The translations under genes were made by a program, and so were the position numbers. A DNA stretch of 37,515 bases, from assembly GCA_020437545.1 (NCBI GenBank), contig JAGQWH010000016.1:1-37515 (forward strand). Reading direction: 5' to 3'. Source of the stretch: Ignavibacteriota bacterium (GTDB taxonomy: Bacteria; Bacteroidota; Ignavibacteria; Tepidaquicellales; Tepidaquicellaceae). Positions 8,650 through 16,652 of the stretch are shown here, in pieces (position 1 is the first letter of the stretch; the number at the start of each line of letters is the position of its first letter). Under the pieces are notes generated by a model. That model made no database searches. It had not been told where the DNA came from and saw nothing but the letters and a program-made list of their open reading frames with translations.

Positions 8650-9636
8650 TTATTGTCCCTGAAATTTTTCATAAGCATCGATGATATCCTTTACAAGTTT
8701 ATGTCTGACAACATCAGATTTTTCAAAATAGAGGAATGAAATATCATCTATATTCTGAAGAATCTGCTGGATCTGAACCAATCCGGACTGGTCTCTTTTC
8801 GGAAGATCGATCTGGGTAACATCTCCGGTAATTATTGATTTTGAATTAGGACCCAGTCTTGTCAGGAACATTTTCATCTGAAGCGTAGTGGAATTCTGAG
8901 CTTCATCCAGAATCACAAATGCATTATTCAAAGTCCTGCCTCTCATGTATGCAAGCGGAATAACCTCAATTATATTTTTTTCAATATAGCTTTCAAGTTT
9001 TTCCTTGGGCAGCATATCCTCAAGAGCATCATATAACGGTCTCAGATAAGGATCTATCTTTTCGGAAAGATCACCGGGAAGAAAACCAAGACTCTCACCC
9101 GCTTCTACAGCCGGTCTTGTCAGAACAATTTTACTTATTTCCTTATCTTTCAGAGCTGCAACCGCAAAAGCAACAGCGAGATATGTTTTTCCTGTTCCTG
9201 CAGGTCCAATAGCAAAAACTATATCATTATCTTTAACCAATCTGAAATACTCAGACTGATTCTTTGTGCGTGGTTTTATGAAATCATTTTTTCTTGAAAG
9301 TATGACATCATTTATTTCATTAGGTGTGAATCCGAATTTCTGTTTTATACTTTTCGATCTGTCATCATTGGAATCAACGAGATCAAGTACAAGTTTCACA
9401 TCTTTTTTAGTTATTTCACCCTGTCTTTTTTGAAGGAATATAAGTTCGTTGAATATCTTTTCAATTACTTTAATTTCCTCAGCTTCGCCTTTCAAAAAGA
9501 TATTTTCACCTCTGAGAACAATTGTAGAATCGAAGCTATCTTTGATTACATTGAGATTTTCTTCATTTACTCCTGAAAGGTTAAGGAGATCAATGCCATT
9601 AAGAGAAATAGTTTTATCAATAATGTTTATGTCCAT
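8650..9636 (-). CDS. PhoH-like ATPase
   Basis: A 328-residue PhoH family protein, a cytosolic P-loop NTPase linked in other bacteria to RNA metabolism and ribosome maturation. The N-terminal ~100 residues form the usual small KH-like/PhoH N-region. The ATPase core follows: Walker A GPAGTGKTYLA (about 143-153), the family segment TRPAVEAGESLGFLPGDL, Walker B FVILDEAQNST, and sensor ITGDVTQIDLP. Length and order match YbeZ-type PhoH. The usual partner ybeY is not adjacent here. A strong hairpin terminator of the upstream LysM gene lies just before its start, so phoH probably has its own promoter in 9637-9727. Confidence 0.93.
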   Translation of the reverse strand: MDINIIDKTISLNGIDLLNLSGVNEENLNVIKDSFDSTIVLRGENIFLKGEAEEIKVIEKIFNELIFLQKRQGEITKKDVKLVLDLVDSNDDRSKSIKQKFGFTPNEINDVILSRKNDFIKPRTKNQSEYFRLVKDNDIVFAIGPAGTGKTYLAVAFAVAALKDKEISKIVLTRPAVEAGESLGFLPGDLSEKIDPYLRPLYDALEDMLPKEKLESYIEKNIIEVIPLAYMRGRTLNNAFVILDEAQNSTTLQMKMFLTRLGPNSKSIITGDVTQIDLPKRDQSGLVQIQQILQNIDDISFLYFEKSDVVRHKLVKDIIDAYEKFQGQ

Positions 9637-9656
9637 GTAAGAATTTGGGATAAATT

Positions 9657-9690
9657 AAAAACCCTTATACCTTTTCAGGTATAAGGGTTT
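9657..9690 (-). terminator. rho-independent terminator of the LysM gene
   Basis: A perfect 13-bp inverted repeat (9659-9671 and 9678-9690, arm AAACCCTTATACC) with a 6-base loop. Read on the minus strand, GGG is followed by TTTTTAATTT. It sits 38 bases after the LysM gene stop. Confidence 0.85.
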
Positions 9691-9727
9691 GTAGATATAT
9701 ATTAATAAACTACCACTTGGATAAATA

Positions 9728-10561
9728 TTATTTACCGTCCGGTGGAGTTACTTTTTTCATTTCTGTATCGCCTTCAGTTTTTGTTTTTCTAACTTTTCTT
9801 GTTTTTCTGTAAGAGTTAGTTTTGTTCATTGCATCTTTTTTCTGAGCGTCAGTTAAAGCTGGGATTTTCAAAACCTGACCCGGATAAATAAGGTTTGGAT
9901 TAGGAATTGTTTTAGCAACTTTTGGTGGTGCACTTACAACACCATTTTTGTTAGCATCCCAGATTGCAGGCCATAATCTTGAATTGTTATAGATTTTGCT
10001 CATTCCTGCGATCTTTGATAAACAGTCACCTTTTACAACAGTGTAACCTTCTGTTTTTGGAGCTAAAGCTTTACATTCAGCGATTTTCTTTTTCATAGCA
10101 TTATATCTGTCCCAGAATTCAGGAAGACATTTCATTCTGTTGTTGATACCGGCATCAGTTAAATAAGGCCACATATCTTTTTCGATTGCTTCTGCATCAT
10201 CCGGTCCTTTGCAGGCGTTAACTTTCTTTTCTGCATCAGCGAATTTAGCTTTGTACTCTTCGTACTGTGATTTTGAACCAACTGCTGCCCAAACACCGTT
10301 TACTGCGTTGTTAGCATCATTAGTTCTTGTTTCTAAACCGAATTTTAAAAGCTCTACTTCTTCAGTAAGAGTTTTTAGTTGAGCTGTTAGATCTGTTTTC
10401 CTGGCTGTATACTCGTCCATTTGTGCTTGCCATGTATCTTCATCCATTTCCTCTTCGGATGACATGTCATCATCATCATCATCGTCTTGTGCAAATGCTG
10501 AGTTCGAGATTACTGCCAAGGAGAAAACCATCATAAATACAAATAATTTATGAAATTTCAT
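9728..10561 (-). CDS. exported LysM-domain protein with poly-Asp N-terminus
   Basis: A 277-residue protein with a signal peptide (residues 1-24, ending SAFAQ), then a run of seven Asp (26-32) and an acidic stretch, a predicted coiled coil (about 45-85), and one LysM domain (about 172-234: GYTVVKGDCLSKIAG...NLIYPGQVLKIP). The tail is Lys/Arg-rich. LysM domains bind peptidoglycan, so a periplasmic protein tethering to the cell wall is inferred. The start is supported by AAGGAG upstream of the ATG. A small coiled-coil lipoprotein gene lies directly upstream on the same strand and may be cotranscribed. The strong terminator downstream ends the unit. Confidence 0.85.
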   Translation of the reverse strand: MKFHKLFVFMMVFSLAVISNSAFAQDDDDDDDMSSEEEMDEDTWQAQMDEYTARKTDLTAQLKTLTEEVELLKFGLETRTNDANNAVNGVWAAVGSKSQYEEYKAKFADAEKKVNACKGPDDAEAIEKDMWPYLTDAGINNRMKCLPEFWDRYNAMKKKIAECKALAPKTEGYTVVKGDCLSKIAGMSKIYNNSRLWPAIWDANKNGVVSAPPKVAKTIPNPNLIYPGQVLKIPALTDAQKKDAMNKTNSYRKTRKVRKTKTEGDTEMKKVTPPDGK

Positions 10562-10633
10562 TTTTAAAAGTCTCCTTTTGTTTTTTAAGTTTTAATAAAA
10601 TTGTTTTAAAAAAATTACATGAAAATTAAAGAA

Positions 10634-10897
10634 TTACGGGCAATTTCTTCTTATGCCTTCAGCAATTCCTTGCCATTCATTAACTTTTGCCTCTTGATCA
10701 GCAATTTGCTTCTGCAAGTTTGACTTTTCGTCATTCTTTGCATTTACCTGTGATTGAAGTGCGTCGACTTCAGCTTTCAGGTCATTTAGTTGTTGCATTT
10801 GCTCGTCACTTACTCCACCGCAACCGACCAGGAATGTAGATCCTGCGAAAGTTACAACTGTTAGTAAAATGAAAAACAAGTTTTTCATTCTTGCCAT
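10634..10897 (-). CDS. small coiled-coil lipoprotein
   Basis: An 87-residue lipoprotein. The signal peptide (residues 1-25) ends in the lipobox LVGC with the lipidated Cys at 26, followed by a heptad-patterned coiled coil (about 31-75: QMQQLNDLKAEVDALQSQVN...). The start at 10897 is chosen because AGGAGG lies 8 bases upstream of it; an ATG ten codons earlier would put that ribosome binding site inside the gene. The general design recalls Lpp-type or Pal-associated spacers, though no homology is claimed. It precedes the LysM gene by about 70 bases, so the two may work together at the peptidoglycan/outer-membrane interface (inference). Confidence 0.8.
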   Translation of the reverse strand: MARMKNLFFILLTVVTFAGSTFLVGCGGVSDEQMQQLNDLKAEVDALQSQVNAKNDEKSNLQKQIADQEAKVNEWQGIAEGIRRNCP

Positions 10898-10993
10898 TTT
10901 TAAAACCTCCTGATTTTTGATTGGCATTTATAAATAGGGTTAATTAAAGTAGTTCAAAACTAACACAATTAAATTGATTTGTCAAGGCATATT

Positions 10994-11057
10994 CTAAAAA
11001 AATAGACACTTTTCTTTTTATTACGTTAAAAAAATGTAATAATTAAAAAAGTGTCTA
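10994..11057 (-). terminator. terminator at the end of the five-gene envelope cluster
   Basis: An imperfect 22-base inverted repeat (11003-11024 and 11036-11057) with a perfect outer 11 bp (TAGACACTTTT), followed on the minus strand by seven T (10996-11002). It lies 30 bases after the stop at 11087 and closes the minus-strand cluster. Confidence 0.8.
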
Positions 11058-11086
11058 AAAAAAGAGACAGTAACTGTAAAATTAAT

Positions 11087-12469
11087 TTATCTTACGCTAA
11101 AGAAATCTCCGATTTTAACTCTCATATTGATCAAAATAACAAGAAATCCGAAAGTATTCCTGTTAGTGGTTCCTAATCTGACAGATGGACCGATCGCAAA
11201 AGAATTTTTTGCAAATCCCTCACCAATATTTGATATCAGATATTCGAAAAGAAACTGATTATTTCTGACCTTCGAGCTGAACATATAATCCATTCTCATA
11301 TCAAAAGAAGAAGAACCAATTACCATGTGAGTAGCTGTTAATCCTAAATGAAGTTCTCCAAATCGTTTTGAGAAATAACCTTTTGCTCTGGAGGACTGAA
11401 GTATCTGAAAAGGATATCTTAATTCAAAGTTTGTATATTCGCCTCTTACTATATTATTTGGCATAAGCTCTCCTGTCTCGGTATTATATACTTTAACCGG
11501 AGGATCCACATCACCTGAATCGATGGTTGTGAAATAACTTATATCAAAAAAATTTCCAAAAGGAATAGATACACCAAATTCTATTCCGATATTAGGGGAG
11601 AATATATTGTTATAATTTGCAAGTAAATTTGCCGGCTCAACCGGTGTAGGATCGTTGCCTGAATATTTCAGTACTGTTTCTTTTAAACGGGATGAAACTG
11701 CTGCAGAAAGGTTAAATACCCTGAAAGAAGTTGATATATAATCTGTTTCCATTGGTCCGGAATAAGGTGTTCCAAACTGGAATGTAAGTCCGAGACCGGC
11801 GGAATATTTAAGTGGTATACCAAGTGGCTCCCATCCAAAAGCAGATAAATAGGGATTAACAAAATTGTTTGTTGGAAATACATCATAAATTGAAGCCGGA
11901 CTTATAGAACCTTTTTTCTTAAAGGCTTCTCCGACATCACTTAGACCTTTAGTGAAAACTGTTCCGTAATCAGTTCTGCCACTCTCATCATAGATTGGTA
12001 CTTTGGGAAATCTCCCGTTGAAAATATAATTTGTTAAAGGATCATTTTCGGAATAGTCATATCTTGTTATTTTATCTGCACCTACAGAATAAGATTTTGC
12101 GCTGCGACCGTCATCATATAAAGTAATATCACTTAAATATCTTGATACATTTAATATACTGTCAATATTATCGGATGAATAATTGGGATTAATATTTCTC
12201 AGACTGTCTGCTTTAAAATCATAAACTGATTTCTCCATTGGTCTGTTATCACTTTTCCTTATGATGTCAAGATCCAAATTTCCAAATGGTAACAGGAATT
12301 CCTGAATTCTGACATCCCCTGTAACTTTTATTCTGGGATAAGTATATCCGACAATTATTTTATCCTCCTGTGTCTGAGAATATGTATTATCAACAAAGCC
12401 AAAAACAATTAGCAGAACAATCGAGCACAATATTAAATCTTTTATTCTTTTTAACATATTAATATTCAT
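11087..12469 (-). CDS. probable outer-membrane beta-barrel protein, last gene of five-gene cluster
   Basis: A 460-residue protein with a signal peptide (about residues 1-31, ending NTYSQ). The N-terminal third is polar. From about residue 210 on, alternating strands appear (YSAGLGLTFQFGTPYS, NIGIEFGVSIPFGNFFDISYF, ELHLGLTATHMVIGSSSFDMRMDYMF, FLVILINMRVKIGDFFSVR), as expected for a barrel. I do not recognise a named family. It is the last gene of a tight minus-strand set (36 bases after the lipoprotein gene) and is followed by a strong terminator, so it probably forms the outer-membrane part of whatever this cluster builds. Confidence 0.7.
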   Translation of the reverse strand: MNINMLKRIKDLILCSIVLLIVFGFVDNTYSQTQEDKIIVGYTYPRIKVTGDVRIQEFLLPFGNLDLDIIRKSDNRPMEKSVYDFKADSLRNINPNYSSDNIDSILNVSRYLSDITLYDDGRSAKSYSVGADKITRYDYSENDPLTNYIFNGRFPKVPIYDESGRTDYGTVFTKGLSDVGEAFKKKGSISPASIYDVFPTNNFVNPYLSAFGWEPLGIPLKYSAGLGLTFQFGTPYSGPMETDYISTSFRVFNLSAAVSSRLKETVLKYSGNDPTPVEPANLLANYNNIFSPNIGIEFGVSIPFGNFFDISYFTTIDSGDVDPPVKVYNTETGELMPNNIVRGEYTNFELRYPFQILQSSRAKGYFSKRFGELHLGLTATHMVIGSSSFDMRMDYMFSSKVRNNQFLFEYLISNIGEGFAKNSFAIGPSVRLGTTNRNTFGFLVILINMRVKIGDFFSVR

Positions 12470-12505
12470 TTAATAAAAATTATATAAATTTTTTTATATT
12501 CAGTA

Positions 12506-12865
12506 TCAGTTTATTTTAACTTTATTATTACCTTTATAGCTTCGCAGATAATTCTGACTGCTTTGTGACAAATCAGACCAATTATATCTTTTTTGAGTTC
12601 CGTCAAGTCTGATATAATTATCATTCTCAAATCCTGCTATAACTTCAATGTCAATATATTCAGGAAGCGGATCTATTCCAAGCTCAAGTAATAAATTCTG
12701 TACAGTGTAATCATCCCTTACATTGATATTTACTATTTTAAAACTGGACCATGCTAGCTGATAATCATAATTGTTTTTTTTAGAACCCGAACAGGAACTT
12801 ATAAAAACAATCATTAACAGAATTGCAGAAATCTTAAAAGAAAGTAATTTTATATTATTGATCAT
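12506..12865 (-). CDS. small lipoprotein of the five-gene cluster
   Basis: A 119-residue protein with a lipoprotein signal: a hydrophobic stretch to residue 24 and lipobox FISSC with the lipidated Cys at 25. The mature part (about 95 residues) has mixed strands and helices and ends in a basic tail (SYKGNNKVKIN). No family is recognised. It lies 16 bases after the upstream periplasmic gene and 36 before the outer-membrane gene, consistent with one transcript. Confidence 0.72.
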   Translation of the reverse strand: MINNIKLLSFKISAILLMIVFISSCSGSKKNNYDYQLAWSSFKIVNINVRDDYTVQNLLLELGIDPLPEYIDIEVIAGFENDNYIRLDGTQKRYNWSDLSQSSQNYLRSYKGNNKVKIN

Positions 12866-12881
12866 TAATCTTATTTAATAT

Positions 12882-13691
12882 TTAATATTCACCAAATGTA
12901 AACTTGAGATTTATTGGCCTGGTTCTCTGATTTGATATTTTATCGTACACAACAATGCTGGTTGTGTAAATATATGGGTCATCATCTCTGTTATCCGCCC
13001 ATCTTTCAAAATTCGAACGGTTAAATCTGGAAAGTTTTATTCTGAATCTGTTATCATCAAGTCTTTTTATTATCAAACTTCTATTGGGTTCAATTTCAAT
13101 TTGTTCAGGATAATCATCAACAATAATAATTTCATATGAATAATCTTTCTGAATCTGACTTAATTTAGATTCTTCATTCATTGTAATGAGAGGAACTGTC
13201 ATTACTCTGAACATTTCATTTTTGCTGATTCTTATAGAGTCTACATTGTCAGGTTTTATTAATGTCCTGTCAGACCAGTTATCCAGTAACTGTTTGGATT
13301 CTTCGCTTAATTTGACCCAGGGTAAAAACGGTGAAAACTGCAGGGTGGTATCATTTATCAATACATTCCATTTACCCATATCTTTATTGGTCTTATCTAT
13401 GTATATCTCAAGAAACTGAAGCTCAAGTCCCTTTGGAATTCCCATTTCATATTGAAAATTATATAATTGATCCTTGATATAATCCGGTTCTGAATTGAGA
13501 TCTGCTTCAATCCTGTATGTTTTAAATTCAATAGCCGGTTCAGGAACAATCACTGAATCAGCAATTTCACTGGTCAACGAATCTATTTTGAAAGCTTTGA
13601 CTTCACCGGAATGTGAAAACGAAGGAAATATTGTTAATATAAAAATTATTAATATAAATCTTAAATTTATTTCCCGTTGATTTGAAATCAT
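12882..13691 (-). CDS. periplasmic protein of the five-gene cluster, function unknown
   Basis: A 269-residue protein with an N-terminal hydrophobic signal (about residues 11-28, FILIIFILTIFPSFSHS) that could act as a cleaved signal. The rest is soluble and rich in beta strands with many acidic and aromatic residues (YSYEIIIVDDYPEQIEIE, RFRIKLSRFNRSNFERWADN, IYTTSIVVYDKISNQRTRPINLKF). I recognise no domain. It is 51 bases after the bitopic membrane gene and 16 before the lipoprotein gene. A periplasmic adaptor role between inner and outer membrane parts is an inference from context only. Confidence 0.65.
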   Translation of the reverse strand: MISNQREINLRFILIIFILTIFPSFSHSGEVKAFKIDSLTSEIADSVIVPEPAIEFKTYRIEADLNSEPDYIKDQLYNFQYEMGIPKGLELQFLEIYIDKTNKDMGKWNVLINDTTLQFSPFLPWVKLSEESKQLLDNWSDRTLIKPDNVDSIRISKNEMFRVMTVPLITMNEESKLSQIQKDYSYEIIIVDDYPEQIEIEPNRSLIIKRLDDNRFRIKLSRFNRSNFERWADNRDDDPYIYTTSIVVYDKISNQRTRPINLKFTFGEY

Positions 13692-13742
13692 TCTGTACTG
13701 TATGTAATATTATTTCTCAAAAATATATAATGCTTTTATACA

Positions 13743-14300
13743 TTAATCACTGTAACCGTAGGTTATTTTTCCACCGCTTTTAACTCGGAGGCTCTTAGTC
13801 TTGCTTGGCTCCACTATACCAATTAATGAACCATCCTGGTATACAAGTAGTTTTTTATCGGCACTGGGATTAGTAAAAGGCTGATTAGAAAACTCTGTTA
13901 CATTTTGGGTTGGTATTGGTTTCGGATCTTTCTTTTCAGTCGTCTTTTCAGGTTCATTTTTGGTTTCAGGGGCAGAAGGTGGCTGAGGAATTACTGTTTT
14001 TGGAACCACTATAGGTGTCGTATTATTCTCATTTGCCCTTCTTGTTAACTCAGCTAAAAGACTTCGATTTACAATACTATCCTGATTATAATCCACTACT
14101 GCATTTAGTTTTAACAAAGAATCAAAATCCACTCTGTTTACAACTGTATCTTCTTTTCCGATTATTGTTAAACTGTCATTTGCATCTATTACCTGAACCA
14201 AGGACAGGTCAGTTCCTTTATAAAATAAAATTGCTATTGCAATTATATATAAAGACTGAAATATAAGAAACTTTGCGTCTCGTTTTTTCCTGCTTAACAT
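13743..14300 (-). CDS. bitopic membrane protein with Pro-rich periplasmic linker
   Basis: A 185-residue protein with a short basic cytosolic N-terminus (MLSRKKRDAK), one membrane segment (about residues 11-30) and a periplasmic part. The middle (about 95-135) is rich in Pro, Lys, Glu and Thr and probably extended; the C-terminal ~45 residues form a small beta-type domain (LLVYQDGSLIGIVEPSKTK...). The topology is like GldM, TolR/ExbD or TonB, but the ExbD-type Asp in the membrane segment is absent and no motif confirms any of these. It lies 33 bases after the polytopic gene, suggesting that the two form an inner-membrane complex. Confidence 0.68.
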   Translation of the reverse strand: MLSRKKRDAKFLIFQSLYIIAIAILFYKGTDLSLVQVIDANDSLTIIGKEDTVVNRVDFDSLLKLNAVVDYNQDSIVNRSLLAELTRRANENNTTPIVVPKTVIPQPPSAPETKNEPEKTTEKKDPKPIPTQNVTEFSNQPFTNPSADKKLLVYQDGSLIGIVEPSKTKSLRVKSGGKITYGYSD

Positions 14301-14333
14301 ATTCTAATTTTCTTATAATTTATAAATTGACAA

Positions 14334-15029
14334 TTACTTTCCTGTTATTTTTAATATCTTATTTAAAGACTCATTAAACTGAGGATCTTTCATGCTATCT
14401 ACAGTTTCTTTCCAGGCAGCTATTGTTTTATTCATTTCATCAAGCTGATACTCTGTCGGCAAATTAATAAATTCTATTTTTCCATTCATCATCATACTAT
14501 CTTCAGATTTCCCGTTTCTGGAATCATATAAATTCTGCACCTGTATCTCATATTCATCAAAAACTGATTCAAATAGTTTTGCTGAAGCAAGAATAAATAA
14601 TGACTTTATCTCAAAAGGAACTGCAATCTCAAGAAACAATTTTTGATTTTCCTTTCCAAGACCAATAGTAAACAAAATTACTGCGGCACCGATCAAAGGT
14701 AAAGCAGTACCTATTCCGTCAACCAACCCGCTCCATTTTTCGATGGTTTTTATTACTTCAGTCTCTGATGGATGTCTGTCCTCTATTTTACCGGCTACAA
14801 CTTTTACAGCCCATATGAGGCATAATATGAATACCATAAAAACAAGTACCGGATACCACCATAAGTTAATAGCGACAATATCCTGAGTGATTACAAGACC
14901 TTCCCCACCGGAGATCTTGTTTATTGCACTCTGGTAAATAGAATCGAAAAATATTGAGATTATTATGACAATTATTGACGGAAGAGCAGAATATAACAGT
15001 GACTTTATTGAAATACCTTTATGCTGCAA
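14334..15029 (-). CDS. polytopic inner-membrane protein, first gene of five-gene cluster
   Basis: A 231-residue protein with membrane segments at about 11-29, 57-79 and 103-124, a further hydrophobic or amphipathic helix near 138-152, and a hydrophilic, probably cytosolic tail. The segment GIGTALPLIGAAVILFTIGLG followed by a helix running into ESVFDEYEIQVQNL is loosely like the last two helices of MotA/TolQ/ExbB stators. I treat this as a hint, not an assignment. The start is TTG at 15029, supported by AGGAGG 8 bases upstream; no ATG fits. It heads a set of five closely spaced minus-strand genes, with 147 bases upstream for a promoter. Confidence 0.7.
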   Translation of the reverse strand: MQHKGISIKSLLYSALPSIIVIIISIFFDSIYQSAINKISGGEGLVITQDIVAINLWWYPVLVFMVFILCLIWAVKVVAGKIEDRHPSETEVIKTIEKWSGLVDGIGTALPLIGAAVILFTIGLGKENQKLFLEIAVPFEIKSLFILASAKLFESVFDEYEIQVQNLYDSRNGKSEDSMMMNGKIEFINLPTEYQLDEMNKTIAAWKETVDSMKDPQFNESLNKILKITGK

Positions 15030-15176
15030 TGATATATCCTCCTGCTCTTGTATTTAAATTATTAATTTCTGATTTGGACATTTTTAAATTTAATTTTTAA
15101 TGGATAAACGAAAGAAAAATAATTAATTAAACTATAACAATCAAAGCATCTTACATTCTTTTTTTAATGTAATTTA

Positions 15177-16508
15177 TCAATAAACATAATCCCCTAACAT
15201 TTCAAGCCTCCCGTTTTCAAATTTCATTATCATCATTTCATGATTTGAACGGTTTTTTATGGTGTAATTTATATGAACGGCTTTAAAGTCCGTAACTTTC
15301 TGCAATGCATCATAGATCTTCCCTCTGGTATTATTTCCTTCACTGATCTGTTTTGCTACAACCTTCATTGCATCATATCCCATGTAATAATTTTTCTCGG
15401 CTGTTTCACTTTTACCCGAAAGATCTTTCTTTGAAACATCCTTCAGATAATAATCAGATTCGAAATATAAACGGATTATATATTCGGAATTATCTTTAAG
15501 TATCATTTCATTATTCCAGTCACTTGTACCAATTACAGGCAGATTCAATCCCGCATTTCTCAACGCAGGAAGTATCAGATTTATTTTTTCCGGATTCGAG
15601 ACCGGAATGTAAATTGCTTCAGCAGCTCCGTAAATATAATTTCTGTTTGGATCAGGTTTCGTAATGCTGAAAGTTTTTATTCCTGCAGAATCCACAACCC
15701 TGTCTGCCCTGCTTCCGAATATTTTATAAATACTTACTATGTCACCTGCTCCTGCAAGTGAGTCGGTATTGGAAAAAACAAAATTCATACTGCTGAATTT
15801 CTGAATCTGATCAGCACTCAGTTTTCCGAAATCTATGAATTTCTCTTTAGAGATCATTGCTTTTTTCAATTCATTGATAGCAGAGTCGAGATCGGTATCA
15901 TCCACTTTAAAATACTGTGTCGAAAGTACACTTCCTCTTGCTTTCAAAACTTCGGATGTAAATGCTCCGGCATATTTAATACCGTAGGACTCTTCCGATA
16001 AGATCAAAAACCTGTTTAAATTCAATTCCTTAGTTGCGTATCTGCCCATCAGCTTGCCCCGTGTCTCATAAGTCGGATTCAACTGAATGATATATTGATT
16101 ATCGGCTGCAAGAAAATTCTGTGTTGCAGTAGGTGTTATTAACGGGATCTTATGAAATGCGGGCGCACCTGCATTACTGCTGATCTCACTGCTGAATACC
16201 GGTCCGATTATTGCTTTAATATTTGTATCATTTCCCATCTGATCTATCAATTCAAGTACTCTCGCAGGATCCCTTCTTGTGTCTTCTGTTTTGATAATAA
16301 TATTATTCAAAGTATCCTGAGAGTTATATTCATCAAGCGCATCTGTAATGCCTTTCAGAATTTCCTCTCCCAAAACCTTGTCTTCCGGATTTTCAGAATT
16401 CTCCATCAAAGGTAAAATGACTCCTATCCGGGTCTGGCTGAAAGTCTGATCAATACCGGATAAAAACAGTATCAGTATTATTGCCGTGCTTAAAAAATAT
16501 ATTCTCAT
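15177..16508 (-). CDS. periplasmic ligand-binding protein, LivJ-like (Peripla_BP_6)
   Basis: A 443-residue exported protein of the branched-chain amino acid binding protein class, a two-lobed periplasmic fold. The signal peptide is residues 1-25 (MRIYFLSTA...QTFSQ). The mature N-terminus TRIGVILPLMENSENPEDKVLGEEILKGI, the TEDTRRDP segment and the stretch AIIGPVFSSEISSNAGAPAFHKIPLITPTAT are typical for the fold. The start at 16508 is preferred: a longer frame from 16577 would translate the heptamer array in front of the signal peptide. No permease or ATPase gene is nearby, so it may be a sensor or an orphan binding subunit. The ligand cannot be told. Confidence 0.85.
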   Translation of the reverse strand: MRIYFLSTAIILILFLSGIDQTFSQTRIGVILPLMENSENPEDKVLGEEILKGITDALDEYNSQDTLNNIIIKTEDTRRDPARVLELIDQMGNDTNIKAIIGPVFSSEISSNAGAPAFHKIPLITPTATQNFLAADNQYIIQLNPTYETRGKLMGRYATKELNLNRFLILSEESYGIKYAGAFTSEVLKARGSVLSTQYFKVDDTDLDSAINELKKAMISKEKFIDFGKLSADQIQKFSSMNFVFSNTDSLAGAGDIVSIYKIFGSRADRVVDSAGIKTFSITKPDPNRNYIYGAAEAIYIPVSNPEKINLILPALRNAGLNLPVIGTSDWNNEMILKDNSEYIIRLYFESDYYLKDVSKKDLSGKSETAEKNYYMGYDAMKVVAKQISEGNNTRGKIYDALQKVTDFKAVHINYTIKNRSNHEMMIMKFENGRLEMLGDYVY

Positions 16509-16517
16509 GTTATATTT

Positions 16518-16552
16518 AGTATTGGGTATTGAGTATTGAGTATTGAGTATTT
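16518..16552. repeat. heptamer tandem array (AGTATTG)x5
   Basis: Five copies of AGTATTG (one GGTATTG, one AGTATTT) directly before the start of the binding-protein gene. The unit is the same, and on the same strand, as the array at 1614-1648, about 15 kb away. Confidence 0.93.
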
Positions 16553-16571
16553 CCATTAATATACTTTTTAC

Positions 16572-16648
16572 TTTCAACTTTTAACTTTCAACTTTCAACT
16601 TTCAACTTTTAACTTTTAACTTTCAACTTTTAACTTTTAACTATTAAC
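16572..16648. repeat. heptamer tandem array (TTTYAAC)x11
   Basis: Eleven head-to-tail units of TTTCAAC/TTTTAAC (last one TATTAAC), ending 4 bases before the guaA stop codon (minus strand), so it lies immediately 3' of guaA. The TTTTAAC variant recurs at 29265-29320. Confidence 0.94.
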
Positions 16649-16652
16649 TATT

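Noticed and set aside
14300-14334. Assigning the first two genes of the envelope cluster as GldL and GldM
   Set aside because: Only topology agrees; the GldL membrane motifs and GldM N-terminal motif are not seen, and the second protein is far shorter than GldM.
15177-16577. Longer start for the binding protein at 16577
   Set aside because: It would translate the heptamer array before the signal peptide, which would spoil export.
16518-16648. Repeat blocks considered as a CRISPR array
   Set aside because: Units are 7 bases, directly adjacent and without spacers; no cas genes in the window.
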